DNA of 52,970 nucleotides from Candidatus Omnitrophota bacterium (GCA_903959815.1 CAJBYM010000054.1:1-52970), one strand, 5' to 3'; counted from the stretch's first letter, positions 22,131 through 32,736 are shown. The notes: generated from the letters alone by a model not told the origin. Translations and numbers: made by a program.

Positions 22131-22670
22131 ATGTCAAGAATCGGTAAGATCCCATTAGTTCTTCCTAAAGAAGCGAAATTAACAGTATCGCCCACATCTG
22201 TTCAGGTGGAAGGTCCCAAAGGTAAGCTTTCGGTATCGCTTCCTTACGGGATCAAAGTTGAGCAGAAAGATGGGAATGTTCTCATTACGCGTGTGAGTGA
22301 TGCCAAGCAGACCCGTGCGGATCATGGTACGTTGCGTGCGCTTTTAAAGAACATGATCGTGGGTGTGACCAAGGGTCATGCTAAAGACCTGGAGATCCAG
22401 GGTCTTGGTTTTCGTGGCCAGGCGACAGGGCAGAAGCTTTCTATGATTTTGGGTTTCAGCCATCCTGTCGAGTTTATGGTTCCGAAAGAAGTTAAGATCG
22501 CCACGCCCAAGCCGACGGAGATCAAGCTTGAGAGCGCAGATAACATTCTTCTTGGTCTTGTGGCTGCAAAGATCCGTGCGATCAAGCCACCGGAACCATA
22601 TAAGGGAAAAGGTATTCGTTACGTTGGCGAGGTTGTCAAACGTAAACAGGGTAAATCTGTAACCAAGTAA
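22131..22670 (+). CDS. rplF: 50S ribosomal protein L6
   Basis: MSRIGKIPLVLP, PEPYKGKGIRYVGEVVKRKQGK. Confidence 0.98.
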   Translation: MSRIGKIPLVLPKEAKLTVSPTSVQVEGPKGKLSVSLPYGIKVEQKDGNVLITRVSDAKQTRADHGTLRALLKNMIVGVTKGHAKDLEIQGLGFRGQATGQKLSMILGFSHPVEFMVPKEVKIATPKPTEIKLESADNILLGLVAAKIRAIKPPEPYKGKGIRYVGEVVKRKQGKSVTK

Positions 22671-22677
22671 TGGACTT

Positions 22678-23040
22678 ATGTCGAATATTAAAGAAATAAA
22701 AAGAATTTATCGCCATCGTCGTATCCGCAAGACGATGTCCGGGTCTCCCGAGCGTCCGCGCATGTGCGTACATCGGAGCCTTAAGAACATGTCGGTCAGC
22801 ATCATTGATGATGTTTCCGGCAAGGTGCTCATGGGCTTGTCTACTTTGGCTAAAGAGCTCAAGGGCAAGGTCAAGAATGGTGGCAACATTAAAGCTGCTG
22901 AAGCTTTGGGTGAAGCATTTGCCAAGATCGCGGTCGCGAAAGGCATCAAGGCGGTGTCTTTTGATCGCGGCGGGTATATGTATCATGGGCGGGTTAAGGC
23001 TTTTGCCGACGCAGCACGTAAAGCGGGATTGGAATTCTAA
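22678..23040 (+). CDS. rplR: 50S ribosomal protein L18
   Basis: L18 family: RRIRKTMSGSPERPRMCVHRSLKN...VSFDRGGYMYHGRVKAFADAARKAGLEF. Confidence 0.97.
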   Translation: MSNIKEIKRIYRHRRIRKTMSGSPERPRMCVHRSLKNMSVSIIDDVSGKVLMGLSTLAKELKGKVKNGGNIKAAEALGEAFAKIAVAKGIKAVSFDRGGYMYHGRVKAFADAARKAGLEF

Positions 23041-23046
23041 GGATAT

Positions 23047-23733
23047 ATGGAAGACAAAAATTTAAAACCACAAGAAACGAACAACGCGGCTGCGGGTAAT
23101 CCTAAGCCTATGGAATCTGTCGATAAGGCAGAAAAGAAGCTCGCGTATTCTTCGGACATCGATGCTCCCAAAAGGGATCAACGCGGTCCTGCTGATAATA
23201 AGGGCGGACGCGGTAAAAGACCGCGCGGGCCAAAGCCTGAAGCTGAGTCAAGCGGTTTCATTGAATCTGTCATCCGCATCAGCCGTGTCACCAAGGTCAC
23301 TAAGGGTGGAAAGAAAATGTCGTTTAGTGCTCTTGTGGTTTTGGGTGATGGGAATGGTCGTGTGGGTTATGCGCTAGGTAAGGCAACTGAAGTTTCCGTA
23401 GGTATCAAAAAAGCTCTTAATGCCGGCAAGAAGCATCTTGTTTTAGTTCCGCGCAGAGGTACAACGATCCCGCACGAAGTTATCGGCAAGTGGTGCGCGA
23501 CCCGCGTTCTTTTAAAACCTGCTGCTGAAGGTACGGGCGTTATTGCATGTGGTCCTGTACGTGCGATCTGTGATGGTGCAGGGATCAAGAATATTTTAAC
23601 CAAGGTCCATCGTTCGAGCAATCCTATGAACGTGGTTAAAGCGACCATGGAAGGGTTGTCTCGCTTAAAGTCTGTGGCTCAGCCTGTTGCCGACGCGGTA
23701 GCCCCGGTTTCCGTTAAAGAAATTACCAAGTAA
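23047..23733 (+). CDS. rpsE: 30S ribosomal protein S5 with N-terminal extension
   Basis: Core FIESVIRISRVTKVTKGGKKMSFSALVVLGDGNGRVGYALGKA; about 70-residue charged N-terminal tail. Confidence 0.97.
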   Translation: MEDKNLKPQETNNAAAGNPKPMESVDKAEKKLAYSSDIDAPKRDQRGPADNKGGRGKRPRGPKPEAESSGFIESVIRISRVTKVTKGGKKMSFSALVVLGDGNGRVGYALGKATEVSVGIKKALNAGKKHLVLVPRRGTTIPHEVIGKWCATRVLLKPAAEGTGVIACGPVRAICDGAGIKNILTKVHRSSNPMNVVKATMEGLSRLKSVAQPVADAVAPVSVKEITK

Positions 23734-23741
23734 GGTTAACT

Positions 23742-24269
23742 ATGTTGCATTTGCTCAAATCCCCTAAAGGGTCCAGAAGGCGTAAATTTATCAAAGGGCG
23801 CGGACCTGCTTCCGGTCTAGGCAAGCAGTCTGGCCGTGGAGATAATGGTCAGCGTTCCCGTTCCGGGCGTGGCATCATCCTTGGTTCCGAGGGTGGTCAG
23901 ATGGCTCTCATTCGTCGTATCCCGAAGGTTGGTTTTAATCCGCTTAATCCGAAAATTTATCAGATCGTACAGCTTGATTCGCTCAATAAGTTTGATGCGG
24001 GCACGGTCATTGATGCTGATAAGCTTAAGGCAGCCCAGCTCATTAGCAGCCGTCGTAAGATCTATAAGATCCTTTCCCGTGGTGAATTGAAGAAGGCGTT
24101 GACGGTCAAGGCGTTCGCATTTTCTGCAGATGCGGCTGAAAAGATCAAGAAAGCCGGCGGCACCATTGAGGTCATTATTCCGGGTAAGGAACTTGAGAAT
24201 ATGGCTATTGCACAAAAGAAGCAGGATATTAAAGCTGCTAAAAAAGCCAAGAAGGCGAAGAAGGCATAA
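23742..24269 (+). CDS. rplO: 50S ribosomal protein L15
   Basis: KGRGPASGLGKQSGRGDNGQRSRSG, directly follows rpsE. Confidence 0.96.
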   Translation: MLHLLKSPKGSRRRKFIKGRGPASGLGKQSGRGDNGQRSRSGRGIILGSEGGQMALIRRIPKVGFNPLNPKIYQIVQLDSLNKFDAGTVIDADKLKAAQLISSRRKIYKILSRGELKKALTVKAFAFSADAAEKIKKAGGTIEVIIPGKELENMAIAQKKQDIKAAKKAKKAKKA

Positions 24270-24278
24270 CTTAAAACT

Positions 24279-25640
24279 ATGTTCTCCCAGTTCTTCAAGG
24301 CATTAGTCACGTGTTTTAAGATCGAGGACCTTCGCAAGAAGATCCTTTTCACACTGGCGATCATTGCCCTTTATCGTTTGGGCTGTTTTATTCCTACGCC
24401 AGGGATCAATGCTGCGGAACTTGCAAAATTTTTTGATCGTATCGCGGCAACAACGGGTGGCGGCAACGTATTCACGATCATGAATATGTTTTCTGGACGG
24501 TCGCTTGAAAAATTGACGGTGTTTTCGCTGGGGGTCATGCCGTATATCTCCAGTTCGATCATCATGCAGCTTTTGACCGCGGTTATTCCTTCTCTTGAGA
24601 AATTATCGAAGGAAGGGCAGGCGGGACATCAGAAGATCAATCAGTATACGCGTTATGGAACAGTGGCTCTGGGGTTGGTCCAGGCCTTCTTTATTGCTCT
24701 TTGGCTTGAAAGTCCGCAGGCATTCCAAGGGTTACAGGTTGTTGATAATCCAGGATGGATCTTTCGTCTGACAACGGTTGTGACGTTGACAACGGGTACG
24801 CTGATCATCATGTGGCTGGGGGAACGCATCCAGGAACAAGGTGTGGGTAACGGGATGTCGCTCATTATTACGGCGGGTATTTTATCAGCAGCACCTGCCG
24901 CGGTTGAGCAGACGCTCCTTTTGCTTAATCCCAAGACAGCAGGGGCAGCCCAGCTGCAGCCCTTGACGATCTTGATGATGGTTTTCTTTCTTGTCAGTGT
25001 TATTTTGTTGACGACTTTGATCACACAGGCACAGCGTCGTATTCCGGTGCAATATGCGCGGCGTATGGTCGCGGGAAAATCAACAGGTGGCCAGCAGACA
25101 TATATTCCGCTGAAGGTGGATACGGCCGGTATCATTGCGATCATTTTTGCGCAGTCTATTATTCTTTTTCCGGCTACGATCGCGAGTTTTATTCCGGCCC
25201 AGGGCATTCACAGTTTTGCATCACTTTTGGCTCGCGGACATTGGCTTTATTATTCGCTTTATGCGGTGTTGATCATTTTCTTTTGTTATTTTTATACTGC
25301 GATCGTATTTAATCCTGTGGATGTCGCCGAGAACATGAAGAAACATGGCGGCTTTGTTCCGGGTGTGCGTCCTGGCAAGCAGACTGCTGATTATCTGGAT
25401 TTTGTTTTAACGCGCATCACCTTGGTTGGAGCTTTGTTCATTTGTGCAATCGCTGTTATGCCGGATGCGATCATGGCATCCGCAAAAGTTCCGTACCTCG
25501 TTGCGTCTTTCTTTGGTGGCACGGGCATTCTGATCACGGTCGGTGTCATGTTGGATACGATGAAGCAGATCGAATCACATTTGCAGATGCACAATTATGA
25601 CGGGTTTATGCAAAGCGGGCATTTAAGGGGAAGACGATGA
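24279..25640 (+). CDS. secY: Preprotein translocase subunit SecY
   Basis: 453 aa multi-TM, ALYRLGCFIPTPGI, GMSLIITAGI, RRIPVQYARR. Confidence 0.97.
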   Translation: MFSQFFKALVTCFKIEDLRKKILFTLAIIALYRLGCFIPTPGINAAELAKFFDRIAATTGGGNVFTIMNMFSGRSLEKLTVFSLGVMPYISSSIIMQLLTAVIPSLEKLSKEGQAGHQKINQYTRYGTVALGLVQAFFIALWLESPQAFQGLQVVDNPGWIFRLTTVVTLTTGTLIIMWLGERIQEQGVGNGMSLIITAGILSAAPAAVEQTLLLLNPKTAGAAQLQPLTILMMVFFLVSVILLTTLITQAQRRIPVQYARRMVAGKSTGGQQTYIPLKVDTAGIIAIIFAQSIILFPATIASFIPAQGIHSFASLLARGHWLYYSLYAVLIIFFCYFYTAIVFNPVDVAENMKKHGGFVPGVRPGKQTADYLDFVLTRITLVGALFICAIAVMPDAIMASAKVPYLVASFFGGTGILITVGVMLDTMKQIESHLQMHNYDGFMQSGHLRGRR

Positions 25641-26302
25641 TCATTGTTCTATTGGGAGCTCCAGGCGCAGGCAAAGGCACATTGGCGGGTGCGTTGAAAG
25701 ACCAGTTGGGCGTTCATCATATTTCTACCGGCGATCTTATTCGCTTGGAGATCAAGGGTGGCACAGCGATCGGCCTTGAGATCAAGCGTTATGTTGAAAG
25801 TGGTGGTCTTGTCCCGGATGAAGTTGTGACCCGTATGATCGAAGGCAAGGTCGTTACCACAGCGAATGATGGTAAGGGGTATATGTTTGATGGGTTTCCC
25901 CGGACATCCGCTCAGGCTTTGGATCTTGACAAGATTTTAACGAAAAATAAACTTGCGATCGATTTTGCTCTTTATATGGAAGCCAGTCTTGATGTTGTTC
26001 TTCCGCGTTTGACAGGTCGGCGTGTGTGCAAAAAATGCGGCGCGTTGTATCATTTGACGAATATGCCGTCTAAGAAGGCGGGCATTTGCGATGCGTGTGG
26101 TGGAGATCTTTATCAGCGCGCGGATGACAATGAAGAGACGATCAAGAAGCGCATGACAGTTTATAATGAGAGCACCAAGCCGATCATTGATCATTATAAG
26201 GCGCAGGGTAAACTTAAGACGATCAACGCCGATGGCGGTGCGGATAAAGTTAAGTCTGAGCTTTTAAAGATCTTAAGCGAAGTGCATGAAAAGAGATCTT
26301 AA
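25637..26302 (+). CDS. adk: Adenylate kinase with CxxC...CxxC zinc lid
   Basis: LLGAPGAGKGTLA, DGFPRTSAQA, CKKCGALYH...CDACGGDL. Confidence 0.97.
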   Translation: MIIVLLGAPGAGKGTLAGALKDQLGVHHISTGDLIRLEIKGGTAIGLEIKRYVESGGLVPDEVVTRMIEGKVVTTANDGKGYMFDGFPRTSAQALDLDKILTKNKLAIDFALYMEASLDVVLPRLTGRRVCKKCGALYHLTNMPSKKAGICDACGGDLYQRADDNEETIKKRMTVYNESTKPIIDHYKAQGKLKTINADGGADKVKSELLKILSEVHEKRS

Positions 26303-27044
26303 CATTCGCATCAAGACCCCTGAGGAGCTTCAAACGCTCCTGGATGCGGGGAAGATCTTGGCGCGGGTTGTAGCAAATATTAAAAGTTCTTTAAAGATCG
26401 GGATGACGACCAGAGACATTGATGTTCTGGCTGAGAAATTGATCGCAGAAGAAGGTGTTCTTCCTGCCTTCAAGGGTTATCGCGGGTATCCGGCATGTGC
26501 ATGTGTTTCCGTCAATGAACAGATCGTTCATGGCATACCGGGTGAACGTGTCATTAAGGCGAATGATCTCGTTAGCATTGATATCGGCATTATCCATCAG
26601 AAGTATTTTTCGGATATGGCTGTGACGGTAGGGTTGGGGGATGTTGATGCCTCCCGGCAGAAATTGATCGATGTGACGCGGCAAGCTCTTTATAAAGGAA
26701 TCGCACAGGCAAAAAGCGGATCAAGGCTTGGGGATCTTTCCCATGCGATCCAGGCTTATGTTGAGTCCAAAGGATTTTCGGTCGTGCGTGATTTTGTAGG
26801 TCACGGGATCGGCAGGGAGCTTCATGAAGATCCGGAGATCCCGAATTATGGTCATCCCGGAACAGGTCCGGTATTAAGGCCGGGCATGGTACTCGCGATC
26901 GAGCCGATGGTGAATATGGGCGGTCACCAGACTAAAACGCTCGACGATGGTTGGACGGTCATTACGGCGGACCGTAAGCCATCAGCTCATTTTGAACATA
27001 CGATCGCTGTGACCGAACAAGGTCCTGTGATCTTTACTGAGTAA
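26286..27044 (+). CDS. map: Methionine aminopeptidase type I
   Basis: CVSVNEQIVHGIPGERVI, GHGIGRELHEDPEIPNYG, TIAVTEQGP. Confidence 0.97.
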   Translation: MKRDLNIRIKTPEELQTLLDAGKILARVVANIKSSLKIGMTTRDIDVLAEKLIAEEGVLPAFKGYRGYPACACVSVNEQIVHGIPGERVIKANDLVSIDIGIIHQKYFSDMAVTVGLGDVDASRQKLIDVTRQALYKGIAQAKSGSRLGDLSHAIQAYVESKGFSVVRDFVGHGIGRELHEDPEIPNYGHPGTGPVLRPGMVLAIEPMVNMGGHQTKTLDDGWTVITADRKPSAHFEHTIAVTEQGPVIFTE

Positions 27045-27047
27045 ACT

Positions 27048-27266
27048 ATGGCTAGAGAAGACCTGATCGAAGTTGAAGGTGTTGTGGAAGAGGCGCTTCC
27101 CAATGCCATGTTCCGTGTTGTATTAGATAATGGTCATAAAGTGCTGGCGCATGTGTCTGGGAAAATGAGGATGAATTTCATCCGTATTATCCCGGGGGAT
27201 AAGGTAAAAGTTGAATTGACCCCGTATGATCTTTCGCGGGGAAGAATAACATACAGGAACAAATGA
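27048..27266 (+). CDS. infA: Translation initiation factor IF-1
   Basis: [47 protein letters not shown]. Confidence 0.98.
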   Translation: MAREDLIEVEGVVEEALPNAMFRVVLDNGHKVLAHVSGKMRMNFIRIIPGDKVKVELTPYDLSRGRITYRNK

Positions 27267-27267
27267 T

Positions 27268-27381
27268 ATGAAAGTTAAGTCGTCGGTAAAAAGAATTTGT
27301 AACAAATGTAAGATCATCAGGCGTGAGCGTGTTGTGCGCGTGATCTGTGAAAATCCGAAGCATAAACAAAGACAAGGATAA
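27268..27381 (+). CDS. rpmJ: 50S ribosomal protein L36 (missed by ORF track, 37 aa)
   Basis: [37 protein letters not shown], between infA and rpsM. Confidence 0.96.
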   Translation: MKVKSSVKRICNKCKIIRRERVVRVICENPKHKQRQG

Positions 27382-27387
27382 GGTTTT

Positions 27388-27771
27388 ATGGCAAGAATTT
27401 TAGGTATTGACCTGCCCCGGGACAAGCGCATTGAAGCAGCGCTCGTTTATATTTATGGCATCGGGCCCGCGCGTGTTAAGAAGATCCTCGCGGCCACAGG
27501 GGTTAGCGCGGATACGCGTTCCAATTCCTTGACGGAAGATGAGATCTCCAAGATCACGGCGTTCATTCAGAAGAATTATGTGGTCGAGGGCGATCTGCGC
27601 CGTGAGGTTCAGCAGAATGTTCGTCAGCATATGGATATGGGCACCTACCGTGGCCTGCGCCACCGTAAGGGCCTTCCCGTGCGCGGTCAAAGGACCCGTA
27701 CAAATTCCCGCACGCGCAAAGGGCGCAAGTCGAGCGTGGGCGGAATGAAGAAGAAAGAAGAAAAAGGATAA
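27388..27771 (+). CDS. rpsM: 30S ribosomal protein S13
   Basis: [44 protein letters not shown]. Confidence 0.98.
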   Translation: MARILGIDLPRDKRIEAALVYIYGIGPARVKKILAATGVSADTRSNSLTEDEISKITAFIQKNYVVEGDLRREVQQNVRQHMDMGTYRGLRHRKGLPVRGQRTRTNSRTRKGRKSSVGGMKKKEEKG

Positions 27772-27774
27772 CGC

Positions 27775-28230
27775 ATGTCGAAAGTTACAAAACCAGCAGC
27801 AGCCGCTGCAACGTCACAGCAACAGCAGGCCGCCTCTAAAACGGCGACCAGGAAAGCCAAGCAGAAGAAACGCTCGCTTAAAGGTATTACAAGCGGGTTT
27901 GTGATGATCAAAGCTACGTTCAATAACACCATCATCACGATCACGGACCGTCAGGGCAATACCCTTGTTTGGGCGACACCCGGTGGCAGTGGTTTTACCG
28001 GTTCAAAGAAGTCTACGCCGTTCGCGGCTCAGCTCGCGGCGGGTGAAGCTGCGAAGCGCGCCAAGGACCTCGGCATTGAGACCGTTGAAGTGTTGGTGAA
28101 GGGGCCTGGTTCAGGTCGTGAATCTGCCATCCGCGCGATCCAGGCGGCGGGCATTCAAGTCACCACGATCCGTGACGTTACGCCGATACCGCATAACGGC
28201 TGCCGTCCACGGAAGAAACGCAGAGTCTAA
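27775..28230 (+). CDS. rpsK: 30S ribosomal protein S11 (Ala/Gln-rich N-terminal extension)
   Basis: [54 protein letters not shown]. Confidence 0.98.
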   Translation: MSKVTKPAAAAATSQQQQAASKTATRKAKQKKRSLKGITSGFVMIKATFNNTIITITDRQGNTLVWATPGGSGFTGSKKSTPFAAQLAAGEAAKRAKDLGIETVEVLVKGPGSGRESAIRAIQAAGIQVTTIRDVTPIPHNGCRPRKKRRV

Positions 28231-28255
28231 TCCTGCCGGGGTTTCACCCGCAGGA
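28231..28255 (+). promoter_or_regulatory. Strong hairpin at rpsK stop, upstream of rpsD
   Basis: TCCTGC-C-GGGGTTTCACCC-GCAGGA: 6 bp + 3 bp stem with one bulge, abutting the rpsK stop. Confidence 0.5.
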
Positions 28256-28277
28256 CTAAAGGAAAGGATTTTGATCC

Positions 28278-28886
28278 ATGGCACGTTATACAGGTCCACG
28301 TTGTCGCTTATCTCGTCGTGAGGGTGTCAACCTTGGGCTAAAAAAGAAATGGTCTCTTGACCAGAATGAAGCTGTTCCTGGTCAGCATGGTGCGCGTCGC
28401 AGCAAGTTGTCGAATTACGGCTTGCAGTTGCGTGAGAAGCAGAAAGCCAAGCGCATTTACGGCCTTTTAGAAAAACAGTTCCGTAATTATTATTTGAAAG
28501 CATGTAATGCCAAGGGTGTTACGGGTACGGTTCTTTTGCAGATGTTGGAATGCCGTTTGGACAATGTCATTTACCAGATGGGTTTTGCGATCACGCGTGC
28601 TCAGGGCCGTCAGATGGTGAACCATGGTCTTGTGCGCCTTAACGGCCGCAAGCTTGATATCCCGTCGGCTCAGGTCAGCGAAGGTGATGTGATCACGTTC
28701 AATGATAAAGAAACGACCAAGAAATATTTGACGAAGAATGTTGAGTTGAACGAAGGATGGGCTGTTCCGACGTGGCTTATGGTGGACCTTGAGAAGCGTG
28801 AAGGCAAGATTGTTCGTGTGCCGGCGCGTGATGAGATCTCGATCCCGGTCAATGAGCAGCTGATCATCGAGTTGTATTCGAAATAA
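28278..28886 (+). CDS. rpsD: 30S ribosomal protein S4
   Basis: MARYTGPRCRLSRREGVNLGLK, S4 domain LDNVIYQMGFAITRAQGRQMVNHGLVRLNGRK. Confidence 0.98.
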   Translation: MARYTGPRCRLSRREGVNLGLKKKWSLDQNEAVPGQHGARRSKLSNYGLQLREKQKAKRIYGLLEKQFRNYYLKACNAKGVTGTVLLQMLECRLDNVIYQMGFAITRAQGRQMVNHGLVRLNGRKLDIPSAQVSEGDVITFNDKETTKKYLTKNVELNEGWAVPTWLMVDLEKREGKIVRVPARDEISIPVNEQLIIELYSK

Positions 28887-28892
28887 TCATTT

Positions 28893-28912
28893 GCTCTGCC
28901 TGAAAGCAGGGC
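28893..28912 (+). promoter_or_regulatory. Hairpin between rpsD and rpoA
   Basis: GCTCTGC-CTGAAA-GCAGGGC, 7 bp including a T-G pair. Confidence 0.4.
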
Positions 28913-28936
28913 TTCACTTAAAGAAGGAGAGAACTC

Positions 28937-29932
28937 ATGGGTGTTAAATGGCGTGATTTTCAGATGCCCAAGCGTCTTGATTGTGATGAAGCGTCTTACA
29001 GTGACCGCTATGGTAAGTTCATTGCGGAGCCTTTCGAGCGCGGATATGGTGTGACTCTGGGGAATTCGCTGCGTCGCATTCTTCTTTCGTCCATCGAGGG
29101 TAGCGCGGTGACATCCATTCGCATCGAGGGTGTTGAGCATGAATTTTCTGCTATTCCTGGTGTGATGGAAACGGTCAGCGATATCATTTTGAATGTGAAA
29201 GAACTTGTTGTCCGTTCACATTCAAAAGCCCCGAAGAACGTTTATATCAAGACGTCCAAGAAAGGCGAGATCAAGGCCAAGGACATCATCTGTGATGAGA
29301 CGATCGAGGTCCTTAATCCGGATCATCATATTTGCACCATCACACAGGATGTTGTCTTCAATATGGAACTTGAGGTTTGTCGTGGCCGTGGGTATGTGCC
29401 GGCGGACCAGAATAAGAAGGAAGGCGCGGCGCTCGGGACGATCGCTGTTGATTCCATCTTTACACCGATTGAAAAAGTTAACTTCTTCTCTGAGAATACG
29501 CGTGTTGGTCAGCGCACGGATTATGATCGTTTGATCCTTGAGATCTCGACTAATGGCGGTATTAATCCTAAGGAAGCTTTGCTGTATGCGGCTAACATCC
29601 TCCAGCGCCATCTGGATGTTTTCGTCAGCTATGGTCAGTTGCCTGAGGAAGAGGAAGAGGAAGAAGAAGTTTCCGCCGAGGAACAGGCGCTTTATGACAA
29701 GTTGCGCTTGCCGATCTCCGAGCTTGAACTTTCTGTGCGCAGTTCCAACTGCCTGAAGGAAGCTAATATTAAGACTCTTGCCGAGCTTGTTCGCAAGACA
29801 GAGGAAGAACTTTTGAATTTCCGCAATTTCGGTAAGAAGTCATTGACTGAGATCGGCGATGTTTTGAAAGTTCATGGCCTTAGCCTTGGCATGAAGATCG
29901 ATATGAAAAAGTTAAGAAAGAAGAGTGAATAA
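28937..29932 (+). CDS. rpoA: DNA-directed RNA polymerase subunit alpha
   Basis: [31 protein letters not shown]-terminal domain [22 protein letters not shown]. Confidence 0.98.
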   Translation: MGVKWRDFQMPKRLDCDEASYSDRYGKFIAEPFERGYGVTLGNSLRRILLSSIEGSAVTSIRIEGVEHEFSAIPGVMETVSDIILNVKELVVRSHSKAPKNVYIKTSKKGEIKAKDIICDETIEVLNPDHHICTITQDVVFNMELEVCRGRGYVPADQNKKEGAALGTIAVDSIFTPIEKVNFFSENTRVGQRTDYDRLILEISTNGGINPKEALLYAANILQRHLDVFVSYGQLPEEEEEEEEVSAEEQALYDKLRLPISELELSVRSSNCLKEANIKTLAELVRKTEEELLNFRNFGKKSLTEIGDVLKVHGLSLGMKIDMKKLRKKSE

Positions 29933-30472
29933 ATGAGACACGGTGTATCTGGAAAAAAATTCGGCCGTAATCAGACGTTGCGCGCCGCGACTATTCGAGA
30001 TCTTGTTAAGGCGGTGTTGATCAATCAAACAATCCGCACAACCAGGGTTAAAGCTGGTGAAGCGCGGAAGGCTGTTGACAAGATGATCACTCTTGGTAAA
30101 AAAGGTACACTGGCCGCCAAGCGTCGCGCTTTCGCGATCCTTTGCGATCATGCTCTGGTGAGCAATCTTTTTACGATGATCGCGCCGCGTTTTGCAAATC
30201 GTCAGGGCGGCTATACGCGTGTCATTAAGCTTGCGGTGAACCGTCAGGGTGATAATGCCGAGATGGTGATCCTGGAGTTAACAGAAAAGATGGTCGAGCC
30301 TAAGAAGGTTGATACGGATGTGAAGGCGGCTAAGAAGGCCGATGACAAGAAGGTTGAAGATGCTGTTGTTGTGACCGAGAAGCCTGTGAAAAAGGTTTCT
30401 AAGAAGGTTGCATCTGAAGGCGAAACAAAAACAAAGACGGAAAATAAGAAGAAAACAACTAAAAAGGCTTGA
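29933..30472 (+). CDS. rplQ: 50S ribosomal protein L17 with Lys-rich C-terminal extension
   Basis: MRHGVSGKKFGRNQTLRAATIRDLVKAVL core. Confidence 0.96.
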   Translation: MRHGVSGKKFGRNQTLRAATIRDLVKAVLINQTIRTTRVKAGEARKAVDKMITLGKKGTLAAKRRAFAILCDHALVSNLFTMIAPRFANRQGGYTRVIKLAVNRQGDNAEMVILELTEKMVEPKKVDTDVKAAKKADDKKVEDAVVVTEKPVKKVSKKVASEGETKTKTENKKKTTKKA

Positions 30473-30477
30473 AGATC

Positions 30478-31647
30478 ATGCTCAAGATCAATGCGCGTAT
30501 CGCCCACGTTCTAGGTTCAACAACGCTTGCGATTACGGCGAGAGCTAATGAGCTAAAAGCCCAGGGTGTCGATGTCGTGAGTTTTGCGGCCGGAGAGCCG
30601 GACTTCGATACGCCTGATCATATTAAAGAAGCCGCCGTTAAAGCCATTAACGGCGGTTTTACTAAGTACACTCCTTCCAGCGGCACTGAAGAGCTCCGGA
30701 CGCTTATTTGCGAGAAGCTCAAGCGTGATAACGGCCTTGAGTACAAGCCTGGTCAGATCGTGGTTGGCTGTGGGGCCAAGCATTCTATCTTTAATGCCGT
30801 CATGGTCCTGTGTGACGCCGGGGAAGAGGTGATTATCCCTGCCCCGTATTGGGTCAGTTATCCGGAAATGGTGAAAGTCGCGGGCGCAACACCGAAATAT
30901 ATTCAAACAACTCAGGCGGCGAATTTTAAGATCACTCCGGATCAGTTGAAAGCAGCGATCACGCCGCGCACAAAACTTCTCATTCTTAATTCTCCGTCAA
31001 ACCCGACGGGGTCTGTCTATTCCAGAAAAGAACTTCAGGCGATCGCGGATATTTGCGTTGATCATAAGGTCTACGTCATTTCCGATGATATCTATGAAAA
31101 ACTTCTTTATACGAATGAACCGTTTGTCTCCATTGCTTCTTTGGGCAAGGAGATCTTCGACCAGACCATCACGATCAACGGTGTTTCTAAGGCCTACTCG
31201 ATGACCGGATGGCGCATTGGTTATGCGGCCGGCCCTGCCGAGATCATGGGTTATATGAAGAATCTTCAGGATCATTCCACGTCTAATCCGACATCGATCA
31301 GTCAGAAAGCCGCGGTGGCCGCGCTGAAAGCTCCGGAAGACAGCATTAAAGCCATGCGGGATGAGTTTAAAATACGCCGTGATCTTATGATGTCGTTGAT
31401 TGACGGGATCCCTGGTGTCAGTTATATTAAACCGGAAGGCGCGTTCTACCTCTTTTGTGATTTCTCGAAGTATGGCCCTTGCGCTGAGGTTGCCAAGAGG
31501 ATCCTGGATGAGGTTAATGTCGCGGTCATCCCCGGCGATGGATTTGGCGCAGAGGGATATTTGCGTCTGACGTTCTGTACGTCTCAGGAACGTATCCGCG
31601 AAGGGGTTCGCCGTATCAAGGAATGGATCCTTACGCGATCCAAATGA
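30478..31647 (+). CDS. Class I PLP aminotransferase (aspartate aminotransferase-like)
   Basis: SFAAGEPDFDTPDHIKEAA, SPSNPTGSVYSRKEL, GVSKAYSMTGWRIGYAAGP (PLP Lys). Confidence 0.93.
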   Translation: MLKINARIAHVLGSTTLAITARANELKAQGVDVVSFAAGEPDFDTPDHIKEAAVKAINGGFTKYTPSSGTEELRTLICEKLKRDNGLEYKPGQIVVGCGAKHSIFNAVMVLCDAGEEVIIPAPYWVSYPEMVKVAGATPKYIQTTQAANFKITPDQLKAAITPRTKLLILNSPSNPTGSVYSRKELQAIADICVDHKVYVISDDIYEKLLYTNEPFVSIASLGKEIFDQTITINGVSKAYSMTGWRIGYAAGPAEIMGYMKNLQDHSTSNPTSISQKAAVAALKAPEDSIKAMRDEFKIRRDLMMSLIDGIPGVSYIKPEGAFYLFCDFSKYGPCAEVAKRILDEVNVAVIPGDGFGAEGYLRLTFCTSQERIREGVRRIKEWILTRSK

Positions 31648-31654
31648 GTTACCC

Positions 31655-32722
31655 ATGGCCATAGAGCTGAGGGATCTTCTTCTTACTTCGATTCATCAGA
31701 ATGCATCTGATCTTCATTTGACCAATGCCATGCCTCCGGTTTTGCGCATCGACGGTGAGCTTGTGCCTATGGCGGGTGAAGTTTTCACAGATGAAATTCT
31801 TAAAAAAATGATTTACGGCTGTCTGACAGATACGCAGAAGGTCCAGTTTGAAGAGGAGAAAGAACTGGATTTCTCTTTGGCCCTGATGGGTCTTGACCGG
31901 TTCCGTGTCAACGTGCATCAGCAACGCGGCTGTGTGGAAGCAGCATTCCGTCGCATCCCGCTTTTTATTCCTACCATTGAAGAATTGCAGTTGCCACAGG
32001 TTGTTTCGGCTTTGGCACGTAAACAGAACGGCCTTGTGCTGGTAACCGGTCCGACGGGAATGGGAAAATCTACGACGTTGGCCGCGATGGTGCAGCTCAT
32101 TAATACGGAGTCGCAGTCTCTGATCATGTCGATCGAGGATCCGATCGAATTCTTACATTCCAATAAAAAAGCGATCATCAAGCAACGCGAAGTTTATAAA
32201 GACACCCATTCATTCGCCGAGGCGCTTAAGCGTTGTCTGCGCCAGGACCCGGATGTTATCGTCGTGGGTGAAATGAGAGATCTTGAAACAATATCGACGG
32301 TCCTTACCGCAGCTGAAACAGGGCATTTGGTTTTAGCGACGCTGCATACACCGGATGCGCCTCAGACCATCGAACGCATCATAGACGTTTTTCCTCCGTA
32401 TCAGCAGCAGCAGGTCCGTCAGCAGCTCGCATCTTCTTTACAGGGCGTTATATCGCAGCGGCTCATGCCGCGAGCGAGTGGCCGTGGTCGTGCTTTGGGT
32501 TTAGAGATCATGGTGGCCACACCGGCGATCCGCAATATGATCCGTGAGCAGGCCATTGAGCAGATCCCGACAGCTATGCAGACAGGTGCTCAGTTTGGCA
32601 TGAAGACCATGGATCGTTCATTGAAAGAACTTGTTGAGTCCGGACAGATCACGCTGGATACCGCTTTGACCCATGCCAAGAATGTTGAAGAACTCCGTCA
32701 GTTTCTAAAATTTCCGAGATAA
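31655..32722 (+). CDS. pilT: PilT-type twitching motility retraction ATPase
   Basis: [51 protein letters not shown]. Confidence 0.94.
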   Translation: MAIELRDLLLTSIHQNASDLHLTNAMPPVLRIDGELVPMAGEVFTDEILKKMIYGCLTDTQKVQFEEEKELDFSLALMGLDRFRVNVHQQRGCVEAAFRRIPLFIPTIEELQLPQVVSALARKQNGLVLVTGPTGMGKSTTLAAMVQLINTESQSLIMSIEDPIEFLHSNKKAIIKQREVYKDTHSFAEALKRCLRQDPDVIVVGEMRDLETISTVLTAAETGHLVLATLHTPDAPQTIERIIDVFPPYQQQQVRQQLASSLQGVISQRLMPRASGRGRALGLEIMVATPAIRNMIREQAIEQIPTAMQTGAQFGMKTMDRSLKELVESGQITLDTALTHAKNVEELRQFLKFPR

Positions 32723-32736
32723 AAAAGGATTTGAGT

